Position numbers and translations under genes: made by a program. The notes beneath the pieces were generated by a model. The model saw nothing but the letters and a program-made list of their open reading frames with translations, was not told the DNA's origin and ran no database searches. From Paramecium octaurelia (lineage: Eukaryota > Ciliophora > Oligohymenophorea > Peniculida > Parameciidae): a stretch of 64,000 bases of DNA. How positions within the stretch are numbered: position 1 is the stretch's first letter; each line of letters begins with the position of its first letter. Of this stretch, positions 33,202-46,783 are shown in pieces. Location: contig CAJJDP010000010.1 in assembly GCA_905182995.1 (NCBI GenBank), positions 783,687 to 847,686 on the forward strand, read 5' to 3'.

Positions 33202-34177
33202 TTAATATATAAACGAGAATGAAATTATTTTATTTTTTATAATAAACCCGAAATGGAAAATTACTAATGTCCCCAGGTCCTAATACTTTTGATTATAGCC
33301 TAATGAAGGAAAATGCATATTTGGTTAAGCTGGGCTAGGGATGTCAGAATCAAACTTTCAGATTGCTAAAAACGACTCAAATGTGGCAAAGCATATAAAA
33401 TTCATTACTGCGAATTGCTTTGTGAAATCTTAATGAAATAAAGTTAAAACAAATCTTAGTTGAAGAGTCCATATATGAAATGATAAAAAATTTCATTTTT
33501 GTTGACTCCATACTTAACATAAAAACATCTTGAAATCTAGAAATGACTCTTCCCTTTTCACAGATTTACAAAAATTTGATTGCAAAAATAACAATATTAT
33601 TGTGATTTAGTTATTGTTGGGCAATATTGGAAATATCAAAATTATTGAAATGAAGATGTATGTAGCTAGTATGTTTGCTAAAACTTAGAAATCTCCAAAA
33701 TCAAAGAACCAATTAGAAGTATACAAAGAAGGCGTAGTTAAAACTATTTATTAATATAATTGATATCATTAGCCTCATAGACTAATTGTTGAAAATTGTT
33801 AAAAAATATATTTACCATAATGTTAAAAATACTACTCATCAAGAAATGTTAGATAGGATATGTTATTGATATGATGATTATATTTTAATAAATTGTTTGA
33901 AAGTTGTTTTACTAATTAAGTCTACACACTATTAGTGATTAAATTAGCAAAATTTAAGAAATCAAAAAATAGAAGGACTATATAAACTGATTATGGAGGT
34001 ACTAAAGTCTCTCAAATTGATATACTAAAATAATGATTATTAAAATTGATTATGTTGGAGTAAATTGAATTTTTAGAAAATTCAGGATAATGACAATACA
34101 TGTCATCAAAAGCAATTGAAAAGACACTATATTTTGTTAATACAAATATATATATATTTTAATTTATATATATTGAT
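33202..34177. pseudogene. broken gene remnant
   Basis: No long frame survives. Coding-like bits appear in different plus frames, for example MSESNFQIAKNDSNVAKHI near 33340 and SMFAKTQKSPKSKNQLEVY near 33670, separated by TGA codons that no plausible small intron removes. This is most simply the decayed tail of the gene at 32436. Confidence 0.35.
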
Positions 34178-37100
34178 TCACTAGTCATAGGCTCCTTTTT
34201 CAAGAAACAAATTTTTTAAATTAATATTCTCTTAATTCACAAATATAGATTGCTTGATACTACAATAATCAGATAAAATTGGAGAGCTTATTGCTATGCT
34301 TTTGAAGCATTTAGGCTAGAGATGATTATCTAATCTAAAAAATAAGATTGAGCCATCATTCATTCCTAAAATAAGGTTTTAACCACAGGGAGTAAAAATT
34401 GAGCAATTTATTTAATTCCTAAATTTATTAAAACTATAAATTAACTCCCCTTTTTCTACACTCTTAATTTATAAAATTTCTTTATCTTCCTAAGTTATAA
34501 TATGATGTTAAGTCTTTTTTATATGCTTATCTTAACTTACCTCTTCTTAAAGAACTTAACAAAAATCTTTATAATTTGAAATAGAATCCAATTATACTTT
34601 TTCATCCTTTCTAACCAATTATATTGTATCTTAATCATCCAAAAATGAAATACTAATTATCTCTTAGTCATTTGTTTTGTTTAGATTATTAAGTTTTAAT
34701 TTTATTTTTTCCAAACATGACAAATCCCATAAATTAATCTCTTTATCTTTTCCTAAGGATAATAAGTAACTCCCACTCTTGGAAAAAGATAAGAAGTTGG
34801 GATTAAATATAGTGAACCAATTATCATTCAAATTAGCAATTTTAGTTTTACTTCTTAAGTCATGTAATTGGAAAACACTACATAGCTAAAGAGCGAAATG
34901 CTGCTTTTCTTCACAGTATGCAGATAAAAATTTTGAAATTCCGTAATCATTTTCATATAATTTGTAACTTTATTCAGGATCTGAAGTAAATGCTAATGCT
35001 ATTAGTGCTCTCTTCACTGGCTAGATGAACGAATAAACAAAAAGAAAGTCATCATTTTTCACAGGATAGCACTCTAATTATTGATACTGTAGCTTATTGA
35101 CTTCTACAGGGTTTAAAATTTGAAATTCTTTTATGACTTGATATGAATTAGTAACATCAAAACATTTAATTGTGGCTTCATAATTTGTAAATAATATCGT
35201 ATCATTATTGGAAAATACCAAAATCTATGCACATCCAATTGAATTAACAAAAACATGGTCCACTTTTTATGCTTTAAATGACCATAAAATTATTTCATTT
35301 TCATTTTGAATGGCTAGTTTAAGTTTATCATGGGATAAGGCAACAAATTTTTCAACAGAGTTTGATTATAAATGATCAAAAGGATACTAATTCTAGTCAT
35401 ACCTTTTTTATAAATCAATAATTTCAAGGGGGTTGGTCTTAATCAATAATTACTTATCTGAAGAAAAATAATAATCTATAGGGGGAATATCTTCTTCATT
35501 TATTATTCTTTATGATTCATATAATGGGTTCTACTTTAAATCCCAAACTAATTGGAATTTGGTTGCTCTAATTTCATATTATGCTATTAATTAGTTGCCA
35601 AAATCGTTAAATTTTAGATTATATGAATAGGAACAGCAGCTAATTCTTAAGAATTTTTCAATTAAATACAAAGTTTTCAACTTCCAAACATGAATCTAGT
35701 AAGGCATATAATCAGCCGCAGCTATATAGTTTGCATCTTTGGAAAAGCAAAAGATGGAATTTAGATTTTTTCCTTTGATTAGTACGTCTAATTTTTAAAA
35801 TTTGGTTAATTCCCATCTAATTATTCTAGATGGAGAACCAGAGATAAGTTATAAACCATCTGGAGATATTGCAATATCGTTAATTGAATCAGAGTGTCCA
35901 TCCAATTCTAGCTATTAGGATCTTAGGGCTTTTAAATTCCAAAGTTTGATAAGGTCACCACTTGTTTACGCCATGATCTCTTTACTTGAAATAGAAATTA
36001 AATCAATTTGATTAGTAAAGCTATTAAATTTTGATAAGAGTTTGCACGTTTTTGCATCCCATAGTTTTAAAGTTGAATCTATGTACTAAGTGATAAAGTA
36101 AGAATTATTTTCTGAAAATGCTGCATTTTCACAAATTATATCTTTCCATTATATTTACCTATTTTCTATAACTTAAATTGGCTTGAAGGTTTCAAAGTCA
36201 ATTAATTCTAATTTTTCGTATCGCCCTCCTTTACTATAATCATCAGTTATAAAAATTAATTTATCCTATTACTTATTAAATGCAATGTAACGGAGACCAA
36301 TGTATTCTCCATCGCTTGATTTTATCTCTAATTCCTATTTTTAGATAGTTAATTTTGCGAAATAAAATTATTATGTGCTATTCTTTCCAAAAATCAAAAA
36401 TGTTTGGCTATCTAATGAAAATTCAGAATAAAGCAAAGTATTTAATTAGGGTCTATAATTAAAGTTAAGGGTAATTTTAATAAAATTAGAAATTGGAATA
36501 ACTTTAATAGCATCATCGATAGCTATCCCAATATATTTTTAATCATCTAAAAGAATACAGTTTTTTGATTAAGAAACTTTATTCCGCAACCAGATTAATT
36601 AAGCACTTCCAAATTATTTTATTTAATGAACAGCTATGCACTTTTCATATTATATCATTATTTATTCAGAGTTTCTCAAATCTTAAATTCTTTATGGTTT
36701 ACTTCCTTTTAGGACCAAATTTTTGAGAGTTTTTGGATTATTCAAGTCCTTCAAATTAATAATACACAATTTGCTATTTGTAATTGCTACTATTTGTTAA
36801 CCTTAATCAATAAAACAAACGGAACGATATTTATTATTTAATGTATAAAAAATTTCTTCATTAGTGTTTAAATTTTTAATTCTCAAACCCTTGTTGGTAG
36901 CGAGTACTAATAAAGATGAATCATCTGAAATCGAGAAATCATTAACATAATAATTAATATTTTGATTTAACTCGACTATTTAATCTAGATAAATTAATTA
37001 AAATCCATTATTTAAACCAAAAGCAAATAATGTATTATCATCTGAAAATGTAGTATATAATAGAGATTTAGCTGAGAAGATCTTTTAAGACTTATTTTCA

Positions 37101-40100
37101 TCATAAGCCTCATCTCCATCAAAATAGTCGATTATTCTATAAATGTTTTCACCATCAAATAAATACAATTATTCCTCTGAAAAGCCAATTTATTTCCACA
37201 TAAAATTCTCCAAAGAATCTGCAATTAATTTTTCAGAAAAATTTAAAGCATTTCTATCCCAAATGGTCCCACACTTTCCAAAAGTAATCATAACTCCTCC
37301 TTTAGAATAAAATTTAAAATATTCTATCTTTTCTTTAAATTTTTAATCAAGTTCTTATTTTTAATTTTCTACATTCCAAAGTTATAAAACTGATTAATTG
37401 GTAATCTCCCCATTTATTGCCAGTTAATTTTCAACAAATTAAAGTCCTTAGCAAATAAAATTTTTATTAATTTTTAGGAAATTAATCTCTTAATTGTTTG
37501 GTTGAGAGTAATTCTTATATAATTCTACCCTGGTTTAGCTACATGAAGCAAAACAAGTAATATGTTCTGAAAAAGCAAAATCTATAATAACATCATGTTG
37601 TGTTTCTATTTTTCGTATTAGTTCGAATTCTACCATGCCCCAAACAAAAATAACATTAAATGAACAGCTTAACAAAATATCTCCTTTTGGAGAAAACTTC
37701 AATTAATTAATCTCATCTTAATCCTCAATCAAGGTTGTAACATGAGAAATTGATTTTTCATCAGTAATCTTCCAAATGCTTAACTTACATTTATTGTTTT
37801 TCTCTTCAACGCAAGCTATTTGACGTAAAGAACTTATGGTAATTTTTTTAACACAAGCTTCTAAATCACATTTTAGTAAGTATTATTTTTAAATTAATGA
37901 TTTTGTGTCGTATTTCTCTATGAATATAGCAGTTCCCTCTTAATTATATAAGCCAAAACTATTATATTGGAACAATTCAGTCAATGTTTTTACAAACAAA
38001 AATTTGTTATTTTTTGAAAATTCTATTTTATATATTTCTTCATCGAGCTATATTGACTGGAGCATACAAATATTTGAAATATCAGTCATTTTCCAAATTT
38101 CTATAATACCATTTTAATTACCAATCACTATAAAATTACAATCATTTGAAAATGCAATACAAGTTACATCTTTTAGGTTTGTTTTCAGAGTGGCTTTCAT
38201 TTTAATATTTGACACAGAATTAAATTCCCATAAAATCACTTCTTGACCTCCTGTAGCTAAAAATTATGAGTTACAAGATTTGGCAATATAATTAATAGAA
38301 TTTTGGCTTTAAAAAGAGAACTCTTAAGGTTTATTTGTATTAATTAAATTTTCTGTTTCTAAAATAATTAAATTGGACTTCTCATTTTTAAGTGCCACAT
38401 ATTAGTTGTTTTAAGATAGAGAAACCTCATTGTAGTCCTCATTGATCAAATTCTAATAATTACAGTCTGATAAATCTTTTGCATTAAGAATACGGAGTTC
38501 TTTATTAGTTAAACATGCTAATGTATTCTCAGTTTTACATAAAGATAAACTTATTATTTTCTAGTCTTAAAATTATCTTTCTATAGGTTTTTAGATTTGA
38601 TCAATATCCAAAAGTTTAATAGTTCCATCTTCACTGCCCGAGATTAATTGAGCCTCATCTCCTTTAAAGAGAATTGAAGCTATCCTCTAATTTTTCCCTA
38701 CAAAAGATGGAATTTCTTTGCATATCAGATTCTTCCAATTGGCATTTTCTATTTTTGCTTATACAAAATTGCAGGAATCTATGGAAACGTTATCAAATAC
38801 TGTGTTATTCAAATTGCTTTTAAAAAAAGATAAACCCACTAACTTTGTATTTGAAAGTTATATCCCACTCAAATCTACTCCCTCTAAATAAACTCCTAAA
38901 TAGCTCAAAAGGAATATTGCATTTGATGTTGATCTAAGTAAATCCTTTTTATTATCTGGCTAATTCGTTTATAACTTAATTAGTTATAATATTTTTTCTT
39001 CTATGTTACTGATTTGTTTCAATTTAGGCTTTAAGAGTTCTAAACATCCAGAGAATTATTCTAATGATAAATTAAATTTATTTCTATTGTTAAAAGAGCT
39101 TTTTCTCAATAATTTTTCATCCACTTCATTATCATCAACAAATAATTTATCGAATAAATTAAGTATGTAATCTGCAACAAAAAACTCTTAAATAGATTTA
39201 TGATTAAATGAGAATAAACTTCCTTTAGCATTAATCAACATACACTTTCTTAATTGGGTTTTATATTTTGAATCGGCTTCATTTTCACTAAAATAATGAT
39301 CTTCCCAAGAAACATCTTGCAAATCTTCTTTTTCAGACAGTAATTTTAATTTACCCTTCTATTTGTAATTCACTTAGGTTAATTCTCTCAAAGTCATCTC
39401 AACAGCCAAAGAAGCGCAAAAGAATTGGAGATCAATTAAAAAACTCTATTAGTTAATATTTTTTCCTAATTCCTTCCACTTCTACATTTGTTAGGCGTGA
39501 TAAAAATCTACAAATTGCTTATAAAAATCAAATGCAGTAAATTAATGCAATTGGAATGCTGCAACTACAAATTTCGCATCACACTTCAATGTATAACTAA
39601 TTTTTTTCTCATTAATGATTTGATTTTCTGTATAGATGAATTACTAAGTAATAGAATTTTATTCAAAAAAGTTTTAAGTGTCTAATTCAGCCAGAATTTG
39701 ATCACTTAATTTAAACAATTATGTTTCATCTTCAGATACATTTATTTATAGACTATTCTGCTACTTTATTTATTCATCATTGCTTGTATTTTCATTAATT
39801 TCAATGGTTTGAGAATACTTTTTAAGCAAATGGTTTGACCTTATGGATTCTTTTTTCAACTTATGATAATTTTGTTTCAAAACTAACCTCATAAAGGAAG
39901 GCTATGAGAAGAAAGATGACATTTTTGGTAATACGTATACAATGATCTCAAGCATAAATGGAGTATTTAAAAGATGCTTTATTTTAACTTTTTGAATTGT
40001 TTAAGAAAATTTCTCAAAGCCCCACAATTCAAGAAGATCTTTATTCAAAGATATCATCTGTTCTGGCTTAAAAAGCTAAAAAAATTAAATGCTTTAAAGC

Positions 40101-43100
40101 TTTTGTATTAACTTTTCTGCATCCTCTTATGAAAACATTAGTAATTCATCTTTGTTTTTTTTCAAAATCTTTTTCACTGTCTCCTTTATGTTGCTCCAAA
40201 TTTATTTGAATTCTTTAAAATTAAAACTTTAAGCTTTTAATTGCTTTAAAAACTCATAAAACCTTTTTACTGTTCGCTTTACACTAACTTTTGAGTATTG
40301 TATTAAATATTCATTACTCTATTCGGATGTAAAAGGTAAAAGTTCAACTTCTTTTAATGTTTAAATGCTTTTTCCGTAAAACCAAGTTTGATAGTCGATA
40401 GAAGTCAATATTTCTTGTCTTGATGTGATAATAATTTTAACATTTTCTCCAGATTCACCTAAATTAAACTCCTACGCAAATCTATTTGTCAAGTACAGGT
40501 TTTACTCCAAACAATCTTACTTCATTTCATCATAGCTCTCAAGAATTAATACAACACTTAAGTTTTTTTATCTAACAGCCTCTTTAAATTCTCTAATTTG
40601 AATATTATCAAAGTTGTAATTTTCTGATTCTAAGGCTTAATCAACTAAATTGTATTTTGGCTCTTTGAGAGCTGGAAGGGAAACGTAAATTGGAACCCAC
40701 TTGGGATCTACTTAGTCACATGTCCAGAGAAGTTCTTCTATATTTTTTGCAGCCCTACTTTTACCTGAACCTGCTCTTCCTTTAAGGAGCATAACGTCTT
40801 TAATTCTTTCTTTTTCATCCCATAAAAACTCATTTATCTCCCCTTCAAAATCATTGTAATTTTTCTTTAAAAGAAAAGTCGTTTCTTCTTTGCTATCAGA
40901 TTGTTTTTTGTTTCCTGAAATTGGATCGTATTCTTATGTTAGTAATTCAATGTGAATTTAATCTATTTCATTCTCATCCTTCTACTTAAGAATATACTCT
41001 TTCCTTATTTAAATTAACTCAAGGTAATTCTTACCTCTCAGTTTCCTAATATCATTGGCGATCAAACTAACACTTTTTAAGACTTAATCAATAGAGGTTT
41101 TTATATGTTTTACATCTTTGCTTAATTCTTTCAAGAAAATCATACTTATGTCTAATCTTTAAGACATATCTGTGATATTATCAAAATAGGTTTCAAAATC
41201 ATCAAGTGCTTACTGTAATTATTCCTTCGCTTGAATTGTATTATCAGTTAAAACAGAATTTTCTAATTGTTCAATCCTATTGAGCATACTTTTCATTTCC
41301 GCTTTAATTTGATTTGACATTGTTGTGAGGTCATTAGAAAACAACTACTTTTGAATTTCGATCATTTCTGTATTTTTAAGTATATTTCTGACATCACTAT
41401 GTTTTTCATATATCCATAACATTTTTAACAAGTTTTAGCAAAAGTCTTTCATCTTTGGTTCCTGAATTAATGTATCCATCTTAATGATACTAAATGCCAA
41501 TGCCTCTCTAACTTTATGAGATGAATTTGAAAATATTTAAGAAAGGATATTGGGTTTTTGTGCATCAATTGCAGAAGAATTTTTTAAATTTTCAATCAGC
41601 TCTTTGTAAATCTTACAGCACTTTTCCTCTATATCCTCATTCGAAGCTGAATTTTTGAATATTGAATGACTATTCAAGAGAACAAGATTTGCCTTCTATT
41701 TATCTATGCATTTATTATCTTATAATTCTGAAAATACCTCTTAATTAAACACAATTTACTCTTCTTCTTAGAAGGAATTAAAGCAGTCAGATATAGATTG
41801 TAATAAATCAGTAATCAAGGCTTTTACGTTTTATTTAAATTCATCTTTTTTGTCAGACCCCCAAATTTCAGTACTCCAGGAAAAGAGATTAAAATTTTAT
41901 CGGATAATTCTTTTAAGTCTCTTAGTATTTATGATTATAGTAGTGGTTTGAGTGATGTAATTTTCAAAGATAAAGAAAATTTGAGAATCCTACTCTATTT
42001 TATTTTGCATTTAAATTTGCTTTATTTACTCTGCTTTCTCATTATCTCCCATTATCTTTTTGTTTAACTCTTACAAAGATTTGGTAAAATTTGTATTTAT
42101 TTCTTCTTTTATTGCCAATTTGTTAACTTTATTTAATCCTAATTGTGACAGTTTGTTCAAAGCATCTTAAAAAATGAGAATGCTTAATATCTTATATTAT
42201 TGGTTCCATTTTTTCTATTATAGTGACATTATATCTTCTCTAATTTGATTCTCAAGCGAGTTTAATTCACTAATCTCTTGCTTATTCATAATCAGATTCG
42301 GGTATTTTTCAAAGTATCCTTAAATCATGGCCTTCCTCTCAAGCGCCAAAGATTAAATTTAATCAAAGGCCATACTATCACTTTCAAAAATATCAGTTGA
42401 TTAAACTTTACTAATAAAATAAAGCTCTGCAATATTGTCTTCATTAAGCAATGCATTTAATTTTTATTATTGAATTTTTAGAAGTTTCTTCAAAAATTTA
42501 AATACAAACGTCATTTCTCCACACCTCCTTATGCTTTTTCTAAAATCATTAAGAATGCTAAACTCCCAATTTTTTTCTACCCAATCCTCAGAATAAACTT
42601 ACATCATATAACTACATAAGTTCTTTATTAAATTGGAGCCATAGATTTATACAAGCTTATTAGATATATCTTTTTGAGAAATCATATCTTAAGTAATTTT
42701 CAGCTATATTTAGCAATTTATCTTTGTGATAATTTATTTTAACTATTTCATCTATGTAATAAAGCTAATTAGATTATCACTAAAACTTTTTATAAAACTC
42801 TCTAATTCTTACTGATGTTATTTTAATGATTGTTTTACAGGAATTAATGATGAAATTTCCTTTAAAATAACATCATTCTGAATGAAGTCTTCATATGAGA
42901 TTAAAATTTTTGAAAACTGATACCAAAACCTTGGTATTTGTTGAAATTTGCTACCAATTTCCGACTCTGATAGCATTCTTATTTGACCAAGCAATTATTA
43001 CATAAGTTTATAATCTTTGATTTATTACAGACTCTACTCATTTAACTTTTAAGCTAATTCAATATTATTCATAATTTCGATTTCCTTCAGCCTAATAATA

Positions 43101-44698
43101 TCTATTTCATAAAAAATGTATAAAATTTACAAGAATTATTCTTTTTGTTGGTTAATTAAATATTAAATATCTTGTTTGCAAATCTTTTACTCAGTTTACT
43201 TTTCTGTTTAAGTTAATGAATCATTTGAAGCTTAACCATCAATTTAGTTAAAATTTTCCTAAATTAAATTGAGGCAATTCTTTAAAACATTATTTAAAGA
43301 GGTTAAAACTTCTAAATCATCACAATTTGTAAATAATGTGATGTTTAAATCTTATAAATTGATTTTGCCTTATTATTATGAACCAAAATCAAAGTTCAAA
43401 TACTGAGGTAATAATTTCATCGAACCGACTTGTTCACCAAACAAGTAATCTTAAAATAATTTCAAATTTGAAAATTCTTTAATTATAAAATTGCCTCTTC
43501 CATTATATTTTATTCTCCCTTTAGTTTTATCATAAGGTACTGTTACAATTTAATTTTACACTACTAATTAATTCCAATTCGTATTATATTTTTAAAGCAA
43601 CCTTTGCTCCATTTCAGATTTAGAGATGATAGGTCTGTATGACATTAAACTTGAAATTAAGTTTATCCAAAAAAAATGTATTAACCAATTTGTTGATGCA
43701 CCAATGTATTTATTGTATCCATCTGTCAACTGATTTATCGTTTGCTGAACTGAATATCCTGATTTTAATTAAAAAATTATGGACCATTTCAAATTTTCAA
43801 AGAAGAAATAAAGTTCATAAACCTTCAAGGGATGCTTGATTTATTTATCATAAAAATTAAGCAAAAGATATTTTCCTGCTTCCATTAGAGCATCAATAAG
43901 TTCATCACTTGGTTTTAACTAAGCTATTGAGGATGCTATTCCCATTAATACTGCTTTCATTAGGTTAGCACTTTCCTTTGAGTTAGTCCTTAAATGTGCA
44001 AGACAAGTTTTTATCATTAAAAGTTCAAATTCAGTGCCGGTACTCCAAAGTTTTGCTGATTCAATCCCAATTTGCTCTTCTAATTCTAATATACATTCTT
44101 TCAAATTTTACTTTAAGTTTTCTTTCATATATCGATTTTCATATACTTACTGAAAATAAAATATCACTCTCAACAAATCATTACATATTTAAAGCAATAC
44201 ATGAAAGACATACCCTGATAATTTTAAGTAGATAACTAGTTACTTTATTAAATTCTCAAACTAATGTTCTATAAGGTCATAATTTTGCAAGTTTTACTCT
44301 TTATTCATGCACAATTTTTAAATATGCTCTTTGTTATTTTGAAACCATAATAATGCACAAAGTACGTCGTCCTTATGATATTTATCATGAAATTAAGAGG
44401 CTTTTTCTACAATCACATTTGTATAAAATTTGAGATTAGTAGCAAAGTTTGACTCTTAATTGCTTAACCTTATTTTCGTTTCAGGTGCGACTAAGTTAGT
44501 TGAGATGCATCCTCCTCCTCTCAAAGATGATACATAATTATTAAAATTTAATCCAATCTCAATTTTAGAACTCAAATTCCTCGTTTTAAGTTTACCATTT
44601 CTTTATTTGTTGTGAAGATTTTAACAAAAGCAATCTTTTATCAGTTATTTTAGAATGCTAACTTTGAAACCTCCAAATTTATTACTAAACAATATCAT
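34178..44698 (-). CDS. giant NACHT-WD40 STAND protein
   Basis: One uninterrupted minus frame of 10,521 nt gives about 3506 aa, stop TGA at 34178-34180. Layout by residue: ~1-1300 helical repeats and coiled coils. At ~1307-1314 the P-loop GRAGSGKS, then VLILESYDEM (Walker B, ~1381) and a sensor-like IIITSRQEIL make a NACHT-type NTPase. At ~1390-1900 a helical winged-helix/HEAT-like part (PFMLEIIVYVLPKM). At ~1925-1990 pentapeptide-like repeats (LEGVDLSGIQLSNTKL). From ~2000 to the end many WD40 repeats (SGSEDGTIKLLD, IAFSNDCNFIVIGNQNG, FSPKGDILLSCS). NACHT plus WD40 is the STAND signal-transduction plan: ATP-driven oligomerisation triggered by ligand sensing through the propellers. No enzymatic effector is evident. 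The start is the first ATG of the open frame (44698). The absence of introns across 10.5 kb is notable here. Confidence 0.88.
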
Positions 44699-45131
44699 AA
44701 AAATTATTTTGTTTATTACAATTTAATTTTTCAATTATAAACAGCAAACGTTATAAAAAACCAGTCATAATTATCCATTATTTTGAGGTAAGATTTGGAA
44801 GTATAAATAGTTTTATTCTAGCCTAAAATATGGGTACGAGCTTGTAAGTTTTTGATATAAATTTTAAAAGTATATTCACTTTATCTTTTATATTAATTAA
44901 ATTATATATGTTCTTAGTAATTAAGTATTTAAATAAAAATACTGAATTTAAAATTGAATCAATCTGAAAAATGATTTTATTGAAACAATATGTCCTTGTA
45001 AAAGAATTTCTTGAAATTTGAAGTTAACTCAAAAATAGTTTTTGAAAATTAGAATCAAAAGTGGTCTTTCTGTCTGAGGCTTTGATTTTATCCTTATCAC
45101 TTAACTAATTTCCACCCTTAGACATGCATAT
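44699..45131. other. AT-rich spacer
   Basis: Upstream region of the giant STAND gene. An ATG at 44778 on the minus strand (MDNYDW) reaches TGA after 15 codons and is not the start. No gene seen on the plus strand. Confidence 0.4.
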
Positions 45132-45671
45132 ATGGGTAATGTAAGTGGAGAAATCGGTAGATTAAGCCTTTAGGGTTATTTAGTTAGGCTGAGCAATAAG
45201 TAATATAGCATACACTAGTATATATTTTCTTAAGAAATGCATTATTCTAAGAAACCTTCAAGTCACCCTGATGTTTGAGGCTTAAAAGTTTTGTTAATGT
45301 AAGAACCATAATGGTTAAATAAATTACTTTTAGGATAGAAACGCCTTTATCGTGAATAATTCCTTCCAAAAAAAAGAAAATCTTCAAGAAGTTTATACCA
45401 ATAATGATCAAGATCCACATTACATCATCTACTAAATTGAGCAGACACTCTAGCTATAAAATCATTTAAATCATTCCTTTACTCAAAAAATTCAATGTAG
45501 TACTTTGAACTAAAAGATAGATCCCTTATTATGGAAGAAAATATAGACTTTGAAATACGAAAATTTCTTAAGCTATAAGTAGAAGTTGATATGTTAATTC
45601 TAAATTCATTATAACCTCTTATATAATATAAACCGAGTTTTAAATAACACGTTTATACAATTTTTTTGTGA
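45132..45671 (+). pseudogene. possible gene with a frameshift, MGN start
   Basis: ATG at 45132 (MGNVSGEIGRLSLQGY, a potential N-myristoylation start), with a plausible 31-nt intron at 45273-45303, leads to a coding-like exon up to about 45430. After that a protein-like reading (YFELKDRSLIMEENIDFEIR) continues in a different frame to TGA at 45669-45671. No GT..AG intron explains the switch, so an indel (error or decay) is likely. No family recognised. Confidence 0.35.
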
Positions 45672-46783
45672 AATCACAAAAAATACAGGAAAGATGTTTT
45701 TAATTCTAGTATTATAGTAAAATAATCTAGGTTATGATTAGTATATTTATCCATATAATAGTTATTTAATCATATTTATCAATATCATATTTCCCTTTTT
45801 GAGATTATAATTGCTTTCGAAAAACATAGATAAATTTTTATTTAAGCAATATCTATTATCAAAAGGCTATATTCATAACTATTATATTTAAATCATCTTC
45901 TTTCATTTTTTTGTTGTATTAATTAAATTGTATATGTAGAATATAATTCTCAAAATCATAATAAATTTTTATTCTAAGTTCATGTTTTAAGCTTAAGTTC
46001 TGATCATCATAACCCATTGTAATTATGGTACTCCAGACTATATTAAAAGAATTCAATATGCTTAATATCTTTTTCATTGATATTGTAACACAACATCGCG
46101 AATAAATATTACAGATCGATTTATGCATGTATCGATAGATGGTAAGGAGATTAACTCATGATTCTCTGGGTATTTTTTTCATAATTGTTTGAAATTTTAT
46201 ATTATCACCTATATAGTTTGTAATAGTGAATCATTCTTACTATTCGAGAAAAAAAATATCAAAAGATGTGTAAAAAGTAAAACAGTTCTCAACTAAAATA
46301 ATTAACATAAAATGTAGCATCTCCTTGATTTGAAAACTATTAGCAAAATAAATTAAGTCGTATTCCATCTTATTATGAAGTGGTATGATTTTATGACTCT
46401 ATAATTTTTATGGGAATATTGATGAGTTATATTTAAGGTATTTAATTATAAAAATATCGAACTTGTAACCATTCCTTTTAATACAAAATATTCACAGAAT
46501 TTTTTTTATCAATGTAATAATAAATAAAATACAATTATTCTTAAAAGTAACAAGCAAATATCCACTAATTTCTTATTTGAAAGAATAAATATATTTGAGA
46601 TCATATCCATCTCGATGGACCTTTATTAATTATTAGATTTGTACATTATTAAATAAATTTTTTGTATTAAATTCAAATAAATTTATTTAATAACAAGGAT
46701 ACTTCTTAACAAATTTTAGTATTCTGTATAATTGTATAAATCGTGTGATAATTTTTGTGAATATCTTCAATAAAATTTGAAAA
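45672..46783. other. AT-rich spacer without a supported gene
   Basis: Over 1.1 kb upstream of the P450. Long TGA-free frames exist only because TGA is rare in AT-rich DNA. Their content is Ile/Phe/Asn/Lys-rich without domain character. Confidence 0.35.
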
